DNA from: Alphaproteobacteria bacterium MarineAlpha10_Bin2
Lineage (GTDB): Bacteria > Pseudomonadota > Alphaproteobacteria > UBA828
Direction of reading: 5' to 3'
DNA length: 10,699 bases
Assembly: GCA_002937555.1 (NCBI GenBank)
Contig: PTKB01000070.1
Coordinates: 1-10,699 of the forward strand
Part shown: piece after piece, positions 1 through 7,784 of the stretch
How the letters are laid out: every line of letters begins with the position of its first letter
How positions within the stretch are numbered: position 1 is the stretch's first letter
Position numbers and translations under genes: made by a program
The notes under the pieces: generated by a model
What the model saw: the letters and a program-made list of their open reading frames with translations, nothing else
Told to the model about the DNA's origin: nothing
Database searches by the model: none

Positions 1-711
1 CGACAAGAATGGCCGCATCATCTTCGTGAACACCTTGTTTTGTTGTCTCGCAACGGTCAGCCACACCCATAGTTTTGCGCCGGTCTGGAGGCCCAAACAT
101 ATCTCCAAACTGGCGGCGGAAGACCGGTGCCATTTGAACGATATGGCCATGGAGAACGGTTCGCCCAAATATGTGACCTCGATCGGCATGTTTGACGCCG
201 CCGACGGTTGGCGCGAACATCGCCAGGATGGCGGCGTGATTATTGATGTGGAAAGCAACGAGGTGGTGCTCACCGGCCTCTCCATGCCGCATTCACCGCG
301 CATGCATAACGGCAAACTCTATGTGCTCAATTCCGGCACCGGTTATTTCGGTACTGTGGATGTGGAAAAAGGAAAATTTGAGCCTATCTCCTTTTGCCGG
401 GCTATATGTGCGGCCTCGCCTTCATCAACGGTTTCGCCATCATCGGCATGTCGAAATGCCGCGAGAACCGCACCTTCTCCGGCCTCGATCTCGACGACAA
501 TCTGACCAAACGCAAAGTTGAGGCGCGCTGCGGCGTATTCGTCGTGGATTTGAGCACCGGCGATTTGGTGCAGTGGGTGCGCCTCGAGGGCGCCGTCTTC
601 GAAATGTATGACGTCGCGGTCATTCCGGGCGTCGTGCGCCCGATGGCGCTCGGTCTCAGACAAGAAGCCATTCGCCGCACCATTTCCATCGGAGGCCCGG
701 TCAAAATTTAG
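1..711 (+). pseudogene. TIGR03032/DUF4915-family protein, C-terminal part, frameshifted
   Basis: Reading from base 2, the frame is open to the left edge, so the start lies outside the window. About 237 residues are visible. Conserved-looking blocks include FVNTLFCCLATVSHTHSF, VWRPKHISKLAAEDRCHLN, GLSMPHSPRMHNGKLYVLNS and, after a frame change, GLAFINGFAIIGMSKCREN. I recognise these as TIGR03032 (DUF4915), a family of unknown function often found near polysaccharide and glycosyltransferase genes. The repeated short strand patterns suggest a beta-propeller-like fold, which is inference. The frame moves from +2 to +1 at the T run 392-395: the first frame reads EPISF and the second continues LPGYMCGLAFI. 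One extra T there would restore a single protein ending at 709-711. This is a one-base deletion or a base-calling error. galE starts 13 bp after the stop, so the two were probably cotranscribed. Family call fairly sure, function unknown. Confidence 0.72.
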
Positions 712-724
712 ACGCAGTCTCGCC

Positions 725-1725
725 ATGGCCACGGTTCTCGTCACCGGCGGTGCAGGTTATATCGGCAGCCATGCCTGCAATGCTCTTGCCGCAGCCGGTC
801 ACCTGCCGGTTGTCTTCGACAATCTGGAAAACGGCCATGAATGGGCCGTGCAATTGGGGCCGTTCGAAAAGGGTGACTTAAGAGAACGCGCCCGCGTCGA
901 TGCGGTCATCGCCCAGCACCGGCCTGAGGCCGTCATGCATTTCGCCGGCTATATCGAAGTTGGCGAATCGGTGCGCGACCCGCTGCGCTTCTACCGCAAC
1001 AATACCGCCGGCAGCCTTGTTCTGCTGGAAGCAATGCACGCCGCTTCCATCGCACACATCGTCTATTCGAGCACCTGTGCCGTCTATGGCGCGCCCGATA
1101 CGGTGCCGATTGCCGAAAGCGCCGGTTTCGCTCCCATCAGCCCCTATGCGTGCAGCAAATTGGCGGTCGAGTATATGCTCGAGGATTGCCGCACAGCGCA
1201 CGGTCTCAGTTACGCCGCGTTGCGTTATTTCAATGCCGCCGGCGCCGATCCTGAGGCACGTATCGGCGAGAGCCATTCACCCGAGACCCATGCGCTGCCG
1301 CTCGTCATCGATGCGGCGCTCGGCAAGTGCGCCCAGTTCTCGATCTTCGGCACCGATTATCCCACCCCCGACGGCACCGCGGTCAGGGATTATGTCCATG
1401 TCGATGATCTCGCCGCCGCGCACGTCCTGGCGCTGGAACACCTCCTATCGGAGAATGATGCGCTTGTCCTCAATCTCGGTACCGGCACGGGCTGTTCGGT
1501 GCGTGACCTGATCGATGCGGTCGCCCGTGTTTCCGGCCATGACGTTCCGGTAACGGAAGAAGCGCGGCTCCCCGGCGGCTCCCCGGCGACTCCCCGGCTC
1601 TCATCGCCGATCCGGCACGTATTCAGCAGGTTCTCGGCTGGTGCCCAACTTATACCGACATCGATGCCATCGTCGCCACGGCGTGGAAATGGCACGCCGA
1701 AAGGAACGCCGGCGCTCAATCATAA
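725..1725 (+). pseudogene. galE: UDP-glucose 4-epimerase GalE, frameshifted by an 11-bp tandem duplication
   Basis: GalE interconverts UDP-glucose and UDP-galactose in the cytoplasm with bound NAD, supplying galactosyl donors for surface polysaccharides. It belongs to the extended short-chain dehydrogenase superfamily. The Rossmann NAD motif TGGAGYIGSH is at residues 7-16, the Ser-Ser-Thr active-site strand (YSSTCAVYG) near 114-122, and the catalytic Tyr141/Lys145 pair in YACSK. RYFNAAGAD and DYVHVDDLA are further GalE signatures. ATG 725 is chosen because the Rossmann motif begins directly after it, though no clear Shine-Dalgarno is seen. After about residue 284 the frame fails at an 11-bp duplication (1565-1586). 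Without it the protein would continue RLPGDSPALIADPARIQQVL to the TAA at 1723-1725, about 329 residues, normal for GalE. As written, the frame runs on to 1912, antisense to the glycosyltransferase, with a meaningless tail. It is either a recent pseudogene or an assembly error. Confidence 0.85.
1565..1597 (+). repeat. Three 11-bp tandem units inside galE, two of them identical
   Basis: Units at 1565-1575 and 1576-1586 are identical (CGGCTCCCCGG). The third at 1587-1597 differs by one base (CGACTCCCCGG). Because 11 is not a multiple of three, the extra copy shifts galE out of frame. Removing one copy gives the conserved reading RLPGDSPALIADP. The pre-existing imperfect pair would have favoured slippage. 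Confidence 0.9.
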
Positions 1726-1733
1726 AAATACCC

Positions 1734-2921
1734 TCAATTATATTCGGCGATGGTTTGCTCGTAGATTTCCATCAGGCGGGCGTAATTGGCCTTCGGCGTG
1801 TAGAGCAATTCATATTCGCGCCGGGCATTTTCGCCCATCCGTGCCATGTCTTCCGGGTGCGCCGCCGCCCAGGCCACTGCTTCTGCCAGAGACTTGGGGT
1901 CGCCCGCCGTAAAATGGAGGCCCGTTTCACCGTGGCTGACAATGTCGGCCGGAGCGCCTAATTTAGCTGCGACAACGGGCAGGCCTGCAGCGAAGGCCTC
2001 GATGAGCACAAGGCCGAAGGGTTCGTACCAGACGGAAGAAAACACTAAAATGCGCGCCCTGCGCATCTCGCGGTAGACCGCCTCGGCGTCGAGCCGGCCG
2101 AGATAGGTGACGCCATAATTTTCCGCATCGGTAACTAGATTTTGGAGCGGCCCCGAGCCCGCCACTCGCAATGGCGTCGGTATATCGCGCCAAGCTTCCA
2201 TGAGAACCGCAATACCTTTCCAAGGCAGCAAATGGCCGACAAACAGCGCGCCCGAGCGTTGTCCGTCCGTATCTTTCTCATCCCGTGCATCATCCCACGC
2301 AGGATCGGGCGGGTAGGAAAAATTTGGTTTCACCGAAATGCGTTTTTCGGCGTAGCCGCCCTCGACATATTTGCGCTTGCCGAACTCGGTCAGCGCGATG
2401 TAGCGGTCGACCTTGGTCTGCCAAGTCTGGCGTTTGCGGTGGTAGGCGATGGTGCGCGAGATCGGCAGGGTCTTGAGCGCCGAACCCTCATAGCAGCGAT
2501 GCAGCACGCCCAGATAGGGCGAGCCATGCATGCATTCCTCGCAGACCCGCCCCTCGCGCATGAAGGTCGCGTTGGCGCAAATGCCGCGGAAATTATGCAG
2601 CGTCTGCACTGACGGCGTGCGCGCTTTTCGGCAAGCGTCGAAAATGGCCGGCGTCAGCACATAGTCAAAATTATGGACGTGTACGATATCCGGGCGATAG
2701 GTGGCGATGGCCTGGGCGACCCGGCGCCCACCGTCTTTCGAATATGGCATGCGGATCGCGGCGCGCAGCTTGCTCCAGCCTTTCCCGATCTCGTCATTAT
2801 GGGCGATGAACTGATGAACTTCGTTGCCGTTGGTGCGCAGCAGCCGGGATTCATTGTCCATCACCCGGTCTTCGCCGCCGCGCCCGCCCTGGTATCTGTT
2901 ATGGACCTGAAGAATGCGCAT
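1734..2921 (-). CDS. Glycosyltransferase family 4 (GT-B fold) protein
   Basis: A predicted cytoplasmic retaining glycosyltransferase of 395 residues that would transfer a sugar from a nucleotide donor during polysaccharide or glycolipid assembly; donor and acceptor are not readable. The N-terminal domain opens MRILQVHNRY, with a glycine-rich GGRGGED at about 12-18 and HVHNF at 81-85. The C-terminal domain has a donor-side loop (GHLLPWKG, around 229-236), AGSGPL at about 254-259 and the EX7E motif in YEPFGLVLIEAF (Glu300 and Glu308), typical of GT4. A cysteine group (C115, C127, C130, C143) marks a GT4 subgroup and could bind metal. ATG 2921 is preferred, with GGGAG about 10 bases upstream; an in-frame TTG two codons earlier (2927) is possible but leaves short spacing. 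It starts 47 bp after the 98-residue membrane gene, so it may ride on the ABC operon transcript. It ends 8 bp from galE in convergent orientation. Confidence 0.88.
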   Translation of the reverse strand: MRILQVHNRYQGGRGGEDRVMDNESRLLRTNGNEVHQFIAHNDEIGKGWSKLRAAIRMPYSKDGGRRVAQAIATYRPDIVHVHNFDYVLTPAIFDACRKARTPSVQTLHNFRGICANATFMREGRVCEECMHGSPYLGVLHRCYEGSALKTLPISRTIAYHRKRQTWQTKVDRYIALTEFGKRKYVEGGYAEKRISVKPNFSYPPDPAWDDARDEKDTDGQRSGALFVGHLLPWKGIAVLMEAWRDIPTPLRVAGSGPLQNLVTDAENYGVTYLGRLDAEAVYREMRRARILVFSSVWYEPFGLVLIEAFAAGLPVVAAKLGAPADIVSHGETGLHFTAGDPKSLAEAVAWAAAHPEDMARMGENARREYELLYTPKANYARLMEIYEQTIAEYN

Positions 2922-2968
2922 GCCCAACCGGCTCCCGTCCTTTGCCGGGCGATCTTACAGCGCCTGAG

Positions 2969-3265
2969 CTAGGTCAGCAGCAGATAAACGAAGCCGATGG
3001 CGATTCCCACCGCGATTATCAGAATGGCGAGCACGATGGCGAGCACGCGCAGCACCCGCCCGAGACTATTCTGCGTATTGGCGAAGGGCACCACATTGAA
3101 CGTCAACCCGCCGATCACGACCATGATACAGCCGGCCGTGTAGAGCTCCTTCACGAAGGGTTGGAAAATGAACAACAGCGCCAGCAGGCAAACGGCGATG
3201 ACCGCCGAAACCACCAGGCGCGCGGTTCGTGGCGACATGTTGCGGCGGAGGAGGGCGGCCTTCAT
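2969..3265 (-). CDS. Small three-helix membrane protein, translationally coupled to ATPase B
   Basis: I do not recognise a named family. The 98-residue product has a basic N-terminus (KAALLRRNMSPRTAR) and three hydrophobic stretches at about 14-34, 42-60 and 72-97, with no signal-peptide cleavage pattern and no catalytic motif. By the positive-inside rule the N-terminus should be cytoplasmic. The ATG overlaps the stop of the ATPase B gene in an ATGA arrangement, and GAGG lies 8 bases upstream inside the ATPase gene, which supports real translation and coupling to the transporter genes. It may be an accessory subunit of the importer, or an unrelated membrane protein picked up by the operon. 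It does not resemble the DUF2160 protein that I recall from rhizobial glycerol transporter operons. Confidence 0.72.
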   Translation of the reverse strand: MKAALLRRNMSPRTARLVVSAVIAVCLLALLFIFQPFVKELYTAGCIMVVIGGLTFNVVPFANTQNSLGRVLRVLAIVLAILIIAVGIAIGFVYLLLT

Positions 3266-4356
3266 GCGCCGATCCTCAGGCCGTTCTCGTCGAACAGGTG
3301 AATTTGCCCGGCGCGCGGGCGGATATGAACCGCCGCGCCGAAGGCGGGTGCGGCGCGGTGGTCGGTCACCACGCGCAATTCCTCGGCGTCCGTCGTCAAA
3401 TGCACCAGAGTTTCTGCGCCCATCGGCTCGATCAGATCGACCTTCCCGGAGAGCGTGTCGGCAGCGCTTTCCGAGGCCAGATCGAAACCGCGCGGCCTAA
3501 TGCCGACGGTTACCTCGCTCTTGCCCGCGGCGCCCGCAGCGATATCAGACGTAAGCGGCAGAACGATGTCCTGATTGCACAGGCTGAGGCCGAGGCTGTC
3601 GCCGTCGCCCGGCTTCAGATTGCGCCCGGCGATCAGATTCATCTGCGGCGTGCCGATAAATCCGGCGACGAAAATATTGCCCGGGCTGGCGAATATTTCA
3701 TGCGGGCTCGCCACCTGCTCGATCAAGCCATCGCGCATCACCGCGATACGGTCGCCGATGGTTAACGCCTCGATCTGATCGTGGGTGACGATGACGCTTG
3801 CTTTGTTGAGGTCGGAGAGCAGCATCTTGATCTGGCCCCGCATCTCCTGGCGAAGCGCAATATCGAGCCGGCTCAACGGCTCATCAAAAAGAAAGCATGT
3901 CGGATTGCGGATAATCGCGCGCCCCACAGCCACGCGCTGCTTCTCGCCTTCCGAGAGGCGCCCGGGAATGCGCCCCATCGCATGGCTGAGCTCGAGAATG
4001 TTGGCGATGCGCGCCACCCGCTTTTCGATTTCTTCCTCGCCGACTTTTTCCGCGTGCAACGGAAATGCCAGGTTCTCGGCCACCGTCAGGCTCGGATAGA
4101 GCGCATAAAACTGAAACACCATGGCGATGTCGCGTTGCGCCGGCTTGAGATCGTTGACCCGCTTGCCGGAGATGAAGATATCGCCTTCCGTCGCCCATTC
4201 CAGCCCGCCGATCATTCGCAGCGTCGTCGTCTTGCCGCAGCCCGAGGGGCCGAGGAGGCACATCACTTCACCAGCCTCGACGTCGAGATCGACCGAATCG
4301 ACGGCGACCAGATCTCCGAAGCGTTTGGTGAGGTTGCGCAGTTCGATATCCGCCAT
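3262..4356 (-). CDS. ABC importer ATP-binding protein B (UgpC/MalK type, altered signature motif)
   Basis: One of two different ATPases predicted to power the sugar-type importer from the cytoplasmic face. It has 364 residues, the usual MalK/UgpC length: a nucleotide-binding domain (about 1-235) and a C-terminal TOBE-type domain. Visible motifs are Walker A GPSGCGKTT (36-44), Q-loop Gln82, signature LSEGE (134-138), Walker B CFLFDE ending at Glu159, and switch His192 in VTHDQ. The signature departs from LSGGQ at its third position (Gly to Glu, residue 136), and the D-loop reads SRLD rather than the common SNLD. The start is ATG 4356, giving MADIELRNLTKRFG, with GAGG overlapping the stop of the upstream permease gene and only 11 bp between them. 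A longer in-frame reading to 4581 would overlap the permease and is rejected. Its 3' end overlaps the small membrane protein gene. Transported substrate unknown. Confidence 0.93.
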   Translation of the reverse strand: MADIELRNLTKRFGDLVAVDSVDLDVEAGEVMCLLGPSGCGKTTTLRMIGGLEWATEGDIFISGKRVNDLKPAQRDIAMVFQFYALYPSLTVAENLAFPLHAEKVGEEEIEKRVARIANILELSHAMGRIPGRLSEGEKQRVAVGRAIIRNPTCFLFDEPLSRLDIALRQEMRGQIKMLLSDLNKASVIVTHDQIEALTIGDRIAVMRDGLIEQVASPHEIFASPGNIFVAGFIGTPQMNLIAGRNLKPGDGDSLGLSLCNQDIVLPLTSDIAAGAAGKSEVTVGIRPRGFDLASESAADTLSGKVDLIEPMGAETLVHLTTDAEELRVVTDHRAAPAFGAAVHIRPRAGQIHLFDENGLRIGA

Positions 4357-4367
4357 GGCCGCTTGCC

Positions 4368-5234
4368 TCAGCGCTTGATCGTGCCAAAGGTGACGCCACG
4401 CAGAAGCTGGTTCTGCAGCAGGAACGTCACCAGCACCACCGGAATTAAGAACAGCGTTTCGATCGCCGCCAACAGGCCCCAACGCACGCCGATATCGCCG
4501 CCGATGGTCGAGGCCATGGCGACCGGCACGGTGCGCGTGTCGATACCCGTCAGCAACAAGGCGAAGAGATATTCGTTCCAAGTCAATATGAGCCCGAACA
4601 CCGCCGTCGCGGCGATACCCGCCTTCACTTGGGGCAGGCAGATCTTGAAGAATATCTTGGTCTCCGACGAGCCGTCGACGCGCGCCGCATCCTCCACTTC
4701 GGTCGGTATTTCGTCGAAGAAGCTCTTCATCATCCAGATCGTAAACGGCAGGTTAAATGCCGTATAGAGCAGAATGATGCCGACATAGCTGCCCGATAGG
4801 CCGGTGACGCGGAACATCAGAAAGATCGGGATGATGACGATGATCGGCGGCAACATGCGCGTCGTCAGGATGATGAACATGTAGAGGTCGTTGCCCTTGA
4901 GCGGCCAGCGCGAGAATGCATAGGCTGCAAGGGTGCCGATAATCAGGGCGATCAGCACACTGGTGCCGGCGATGAAGATGCTGTTGAAGAAGAACAGATC
5001 GAATTTCGTATCGATCGCTTCGCCGCCCCTTTGATAGGTGCGCGAAAACACACCGACAAAATTTTCCAGCGTCGGCGTGAAGAGGAATTTGGGCGGTGTC
5101 GCCAGGGCGTCGGTATGGCTCTTGAAAGCGGTGAGGATAATCCACAGAACCGGGAAGAAATAAATGAAGCTGATCACCGCCATGACGGCGGTCCGCCTCC
5201 AGCCGGCCTTGCCGATTTCGCGCCGCCGCGCCAT
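4368..5234 (-). CDS. Carbohydrate-type ABC transporter permease, MalG family
   Basis: Inner-membrane permease of 288 residues, the usual MalG-type length and predicted to have six transmembrane helices. The first hydrophobic segment is about 16-37, and others cluster near 83-106, 117-141, 149-168, 206-229 and 255-277. The cytoplasmic EAA loop lies at about 179-201 and reads EVEDAARVDGSSETKIFFKI, with the conserved Gly188 present and followed by CLP; this loop docks onto an ATPase subunit. It pairs with the MalF-type permease encoded immediately upstream: only one base separates that stop from this ATG, and the strong Shine-Dalgarno GAGGAGG sits within the upstream gene. Together the two form the translocation pathway of a CUT1-like importer. 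Family membership is clear; sugar or polyol substrate is inferred from family only. Confidence 0.93.
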   Translation of the reverse strand: MARRREIGKAGWRRTAVMAVISFIYFFPVLWIILTAFKSHTDALATPPKFLFTPTLENFVGVFSRTYQRGGEAIDTKFDLFFFNSIFIAGTSVLIALIIGTLAAYAFSRWPLKGNDLYMFIILTTRMLPPIIVIIPIFLMFRVTGLSGSYVGIILLYTAFNLPFTIWMMKSFFDEIPTEVEDAARVDGSSETKIFFKICLPQVKAGIAATAVFGLILTWNEYLFALLLTGIDTRTVPVAMASTIGGDIGVRWGLLAAIETLFLIPVVLVTFLLQNQLLRGVTFGTIKR

Positions 5235-5235
5235 G

Positions 5236-6153
5236 TCAGGCGTCCTCCTCAGCGGCGCGCTTGCGGACGAAGAATAAGTAGAGATTGGTCAACACGATGA
5301 CCGCGAACAAAAGAATATAACCGAGCGCGGCGGACTCACTCGTTTTGAAATATTGAAAAGCGACACGATAGACGTAAATGGCGATGGTTTCCGTTGAGGT
5401 GCCGGGACCGCCCTCGGTGATGATCCAGGCAAGGTCAAACAGCTTGAACGCCTCGATGGTGCGAAACAGGATGGCAAGCAGCAGCAGGCCGCGAATATAG
5501 GGAAAGGTGATCGTCCAGAAGCGCCGCCACGCAGAGGTGCGGTCGATCTCGGCCGCCTCGTAGAGATGCTTGGGCACGCTGACCAGCCCGGCCAGCACCA
5601 GCAGCATGACGAAGGGCGACCACATCCAGACATCGGCAAAGATAACGCCGGCAAGGGCGCCCTCTGGCGTCGCCAGCAGGATATATCGCTCACCGGTGAT
5701 CGCCTTCACCGCTTGGCTGAGGAGGCCGAAGGTCGGCTCGTAATAGTAACGGAAGAAGGCGCCCACGGCGACGAAGCTCAGCATCATCGGCGTCAGCACC
5801 AGCATCAGCAGCACGCGCCGGCCGGGGAACTGACTTTGGAATAGAAGGGCCAGCAGGAAGCCGACGATAAGCTGCAACAGCACGTCGATCGAGACCACCA
5901 GTGCGGTGGTCTGGAAGCGGTCCCACACGTTGGGATCGTTCAGAATCTTGATGTAGTTCTTGAACCAGACGAACTCAGGTTCATTCAGTCGGTTGGCGCG
6001 GTATTTGAAGAAGCTCAGTCCAAACGACCACAGCAACGGAAAGATGTTCATCAGAACAAGCACCGCCAACGCCGGCGTGACGAGCAAAGGCCCGCGGTTC
6101 TCGGAAATGAACTGCGCGATCAGGCCCTGCTGGTGCTGGTATCGCTTGGACAT
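5236..6153 (-). CDS. Carbohydrate-type ABC transporter permease, MalF/UgpA family
   Basis: Inner-membrane permease of 305 residues with hydrophobic segments near 22-46, 83-106, 113-137, 166-192, 221-243 and 274-296, fitting the UgpA-like short MalF type without the large periplasmic P2 loop of E. coli MalF. The EAA loop is at about 199-218, reading EAAEIDRTSAWRRFWTITFP. The glycine normally found in EAA-x-x-DG is arginine here (Arg205), while the partner MalG-type permease keeps it. ITEGGPGTSTET at about 245-256 is a common motif in this family. The ATG follows a weak Shine-Dalgarno-like CGAG. A 91-bp gap containing a strong hairpin separates this gene from the binding-protein gene upstream, whereas the next permease follows after one base. 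It forms the heterodimeric channel with that permease. Confidence 0.93.
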   Translation of the reverse strand: MSKRYQHQQGLIAQFISENRGPLLVTPALAVLVLMNIFPLLWSFGLSFFKYRANRLNEPEFVWFKNYIKILNDPNVWDRFQTTALVVSIDVLLQLIVGFLLALLFQSQFPGRRVLLMLVLTPMMLSFVAVGAFFRYYYEPTFGLLSQAVKAITGERYILLATPEGALAGVIFADVWMWSPFVMLLVLAGLVSVPKHLYEAAEIDRTSAWRRFWTITFPYIRGLLLLAILFRTIEAFKLFDLAWIITEGGPGTSTETIAIYVYRVAFQYFKTSESAALGYILLFAVIVLTNLYLFFVRKRAAEEDA

Positions 6154-6196
6154 TGACGAACTCGGTAACGAATGTGTTTGGCTTGAAAAAATGAGG

Positions 6197-6223
6197 GCCG
6201 GGAGCGGTTTGCTCGCTCCCGGC
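6197..6223 (-). terminator. Intercistronic hairpin between binding-protein and permease genes
   Basis: A perfect 10-bp GC-rich stem pairs 6197-6206 with 6214-6223 around a 7-base loop. On the minus strand it comes just after the binding-protein stop (6245-6247) and is followed by CCTCA and then a run of T (complement of 6186-6191). The T run is offset from the stem, so this could be a partial terminator (attenuator) or a 3' stabilising hairpin like those between malE and malF. Either would give more binding protein than permease. Confidence 0.7.
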
Positions 6224-6244
6224 GCCTCTTACGTGGTGTTGGGC

Positions 6245-7678
6245 CTACTCGATATGACCCGCTTCGCGGAGCAGTTCATCCTGAAACGCGGCGATGCTGT
6301 CCAGAGCTTCCTGAGCGGAAATCTGGCCGGTGATCGCTTTGTCGAAGGTCTGCTGCTGTTGCACCAGAAGCTCGAAGAACTCCGGAATGTGCCACACGTC
6401 CTTCTGCCAATCCAACTGCGGGCCGAAGGCATGATTCCATGGCCGGTAGGTCAGATATTCTTCGCTGTTAAAGACGCTTTGCAGACCGCTCTGGCCACCG
6501 GCCGCGGCAAACATGTGCTGCGTCCCGGTGGACAGCCACCATTTGACGAAGTCGATCGATTCCTGAGTGACCAAGTCGCTGTTCCAGGTGGTCAGAATGA
6601 ACGGCTGGCCGCCGATATTGGACCACCGCGTGATGCTGCCATCGTCGTTCCGCATGCCCGGCATCATGGCGAAGTCCGTACCGCTCGCGACTTTCGAGGT
6701 TTCGGTCGAAATGGCTGATTCGCCGAAGCCGATCCACTGAATGTTCCAGGCGACCTTGCCTTCGCGAAACAGTTCATCGGTTTTGAAGATATCCATGGTG
6801 CCGGTCTTCACCACCGGCGGCATGAATTGCAGGAGCGAGAGATAATGCTCGAACGCCATAACCGCCTTGGGCGAATTGACGACGCCCAGCGCCTGGCCAT
6901 TCGGCGCCTTCGTCTCGTCCCAGATACCGGCCCCATGCTGCCAGATAAAGCCGTTGATCTGCATGGTGTTGAAGTCGTAGCCGATACCGGCCTGATAGGC
7001 GATGCCGTAGAAATCGTCGTTGAGGGTCTGGCCCGCCAGGCTGTCGCCCGAGGCGCGGCGGAAGAACTCGCCGAAGTCGCGCACCTGGTCCCAATCGGTA
7101 TCGTTCATCTCTTGCGGCGTGCACGCCAGCTTGTAGCCGTATTTCGCCTTGAAGGCGGACTGTTCGCCGGCGTCGCAGAACAGGTCGCTGCGGTAATAAG
7201 TGACCAACACGTCCGGCATCTGCGGGAAGCCGTAGTAATTATCCGTCTTGTGCGGATAGGTCGAGTAGGAAGCCACCAGGTTGGGATGCAGATCCTTGAA
7301 GATCGCCTGAAGCTCGGGATCGGCGTCGATGAATTTGTTGAGCTTCATGTAGTAGCCGCCCTCGATGAAGGCGCCCAGCCACTGGCTATCGCTCACCGCC
7401 ATCTGGTATTTCTCTTCGCCCGACGTGAGCGACGCGGCCAGCTTCTCGTAATAGTTCGGCCACGGGATGAAATCCAGTGCGATGGTGACATTATTGCCGC
7501 TCGGCGGCTTGTAATGTTTGTTGGCCAGATCCTGCATGATGCGGGTCGGCGGCCAATCGGGCACCGCCATGTTGATGGTCACGTCGGCGGCCGACGCAAA
7601 ATTGCCGAAGGCGCCCGAGACCGCCATGGCCATTGCTCCCGCCAGCAGGGCCAATTTGCCCTTCTTGAACAGTTTCAT
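6245..7678 (-). CDS. Extracellular solute-binding protein of a sugar-type ABC importer
   Basis: Periplasmic receptor that captures the substrate and delivers it to the two permeases. It has 477 residues, longer than MalE (about 396 in E. coli). A Sec signal peptide is plain: the basic MKLFKKGK, a hydrophobic core to about residue 22, then an AxA site at 28-30 (ASA) with cleavage before Ala31. No lipobox cysteine is present. The mature protein is rich in Trp and Tyr (for example IPWPNYY, YYGFPQMPD and WNIQWIGFG), as in sugar-binding proteins that stack aromatic residues on the ligand. C168 and C186 are close enough in sequence to form a periplasmic disulfide. The ATG is preceded by AGGGAG at 9 bases. 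ATPase A is encoded upstream across 106 bp and the permeases downstream beyond a hairpin. Family SBP_bac_1-like; ligand unknown. Confidence 0.9.
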   Translation of the reverse strand: MKLFKKGKLALLAGAMAMAVSGAFGNFASAADVTINMAVPDWPPTRIMQDLANKHYKPPSGNNVTIALDFIPWPNYYEKLAASLTSGEEKYQMAVSDSQWLGAFIEGGYYMKLNKFIDADPELQAIFKDLHPNLVASYSTYPHKTDNYYGFPQMPDVLVTYYRSDLFCDAGEQSAFKAKYGYKLACTPQEMNDTDWDQVRDFGEFFRRASGDSLAGQTLNDDFYGIAYQAGIGYDFNTMQINGFIWQHGAGIWDETKAPNGQALGVVNSPKAVMAFEHYLSLLQFMPPVVKTGTMDIFKTDELFREGKVAWNIQWIGFGESAISTETSKVASGTDFAMMPGMRNDDGSITRWSNIGGQPFILTTWNSDLVTQESIDFVKWWLSTGTQHMFAAAGGQSGLQSVFNSEEYLTYRPWNHAFGPQLDWQKDVWHIPEFFELLVQQQQTFDKAITGQISAQEALDSIAAFQDELLREAGHIE

Positions 7679-7784
7679 GATGTCGTTCTCCCTTCTAAGG
7701 GGTTGGTGTTAAAAAGATATTATCGCCGGACCTTCTCATGGGTCCTTGAAATGAAAGCATCGGGCGCTGCCTGTTTGGCTGATG

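Noticed and set aside
391..397. Programmed -1 frameshift as explanation for the TIGR03032-family break
   Set aside because: TCCTTTTGC is not a canonical X-XXY-YYZ slippery site in the zero frame, there is no obvious downstream stem or pseudoknot, and this family is not known to use frameshifting.
2928..2948. Hairpin CCGGC/GCCGG with the glycosyltransferase Shine-Dalgarno in its loop, as a translational switch
   Set aside because: A 5-bp stem with an 11-base loop is weak and expected by chance in GC-rich DNA.
3781..4767. Long + strand open frame (328 codons) opposite ATPase B and the MalG-type permease
   Set aside because: It is a shadow of two well-supported minus-strand genes and has no recognisable domain.
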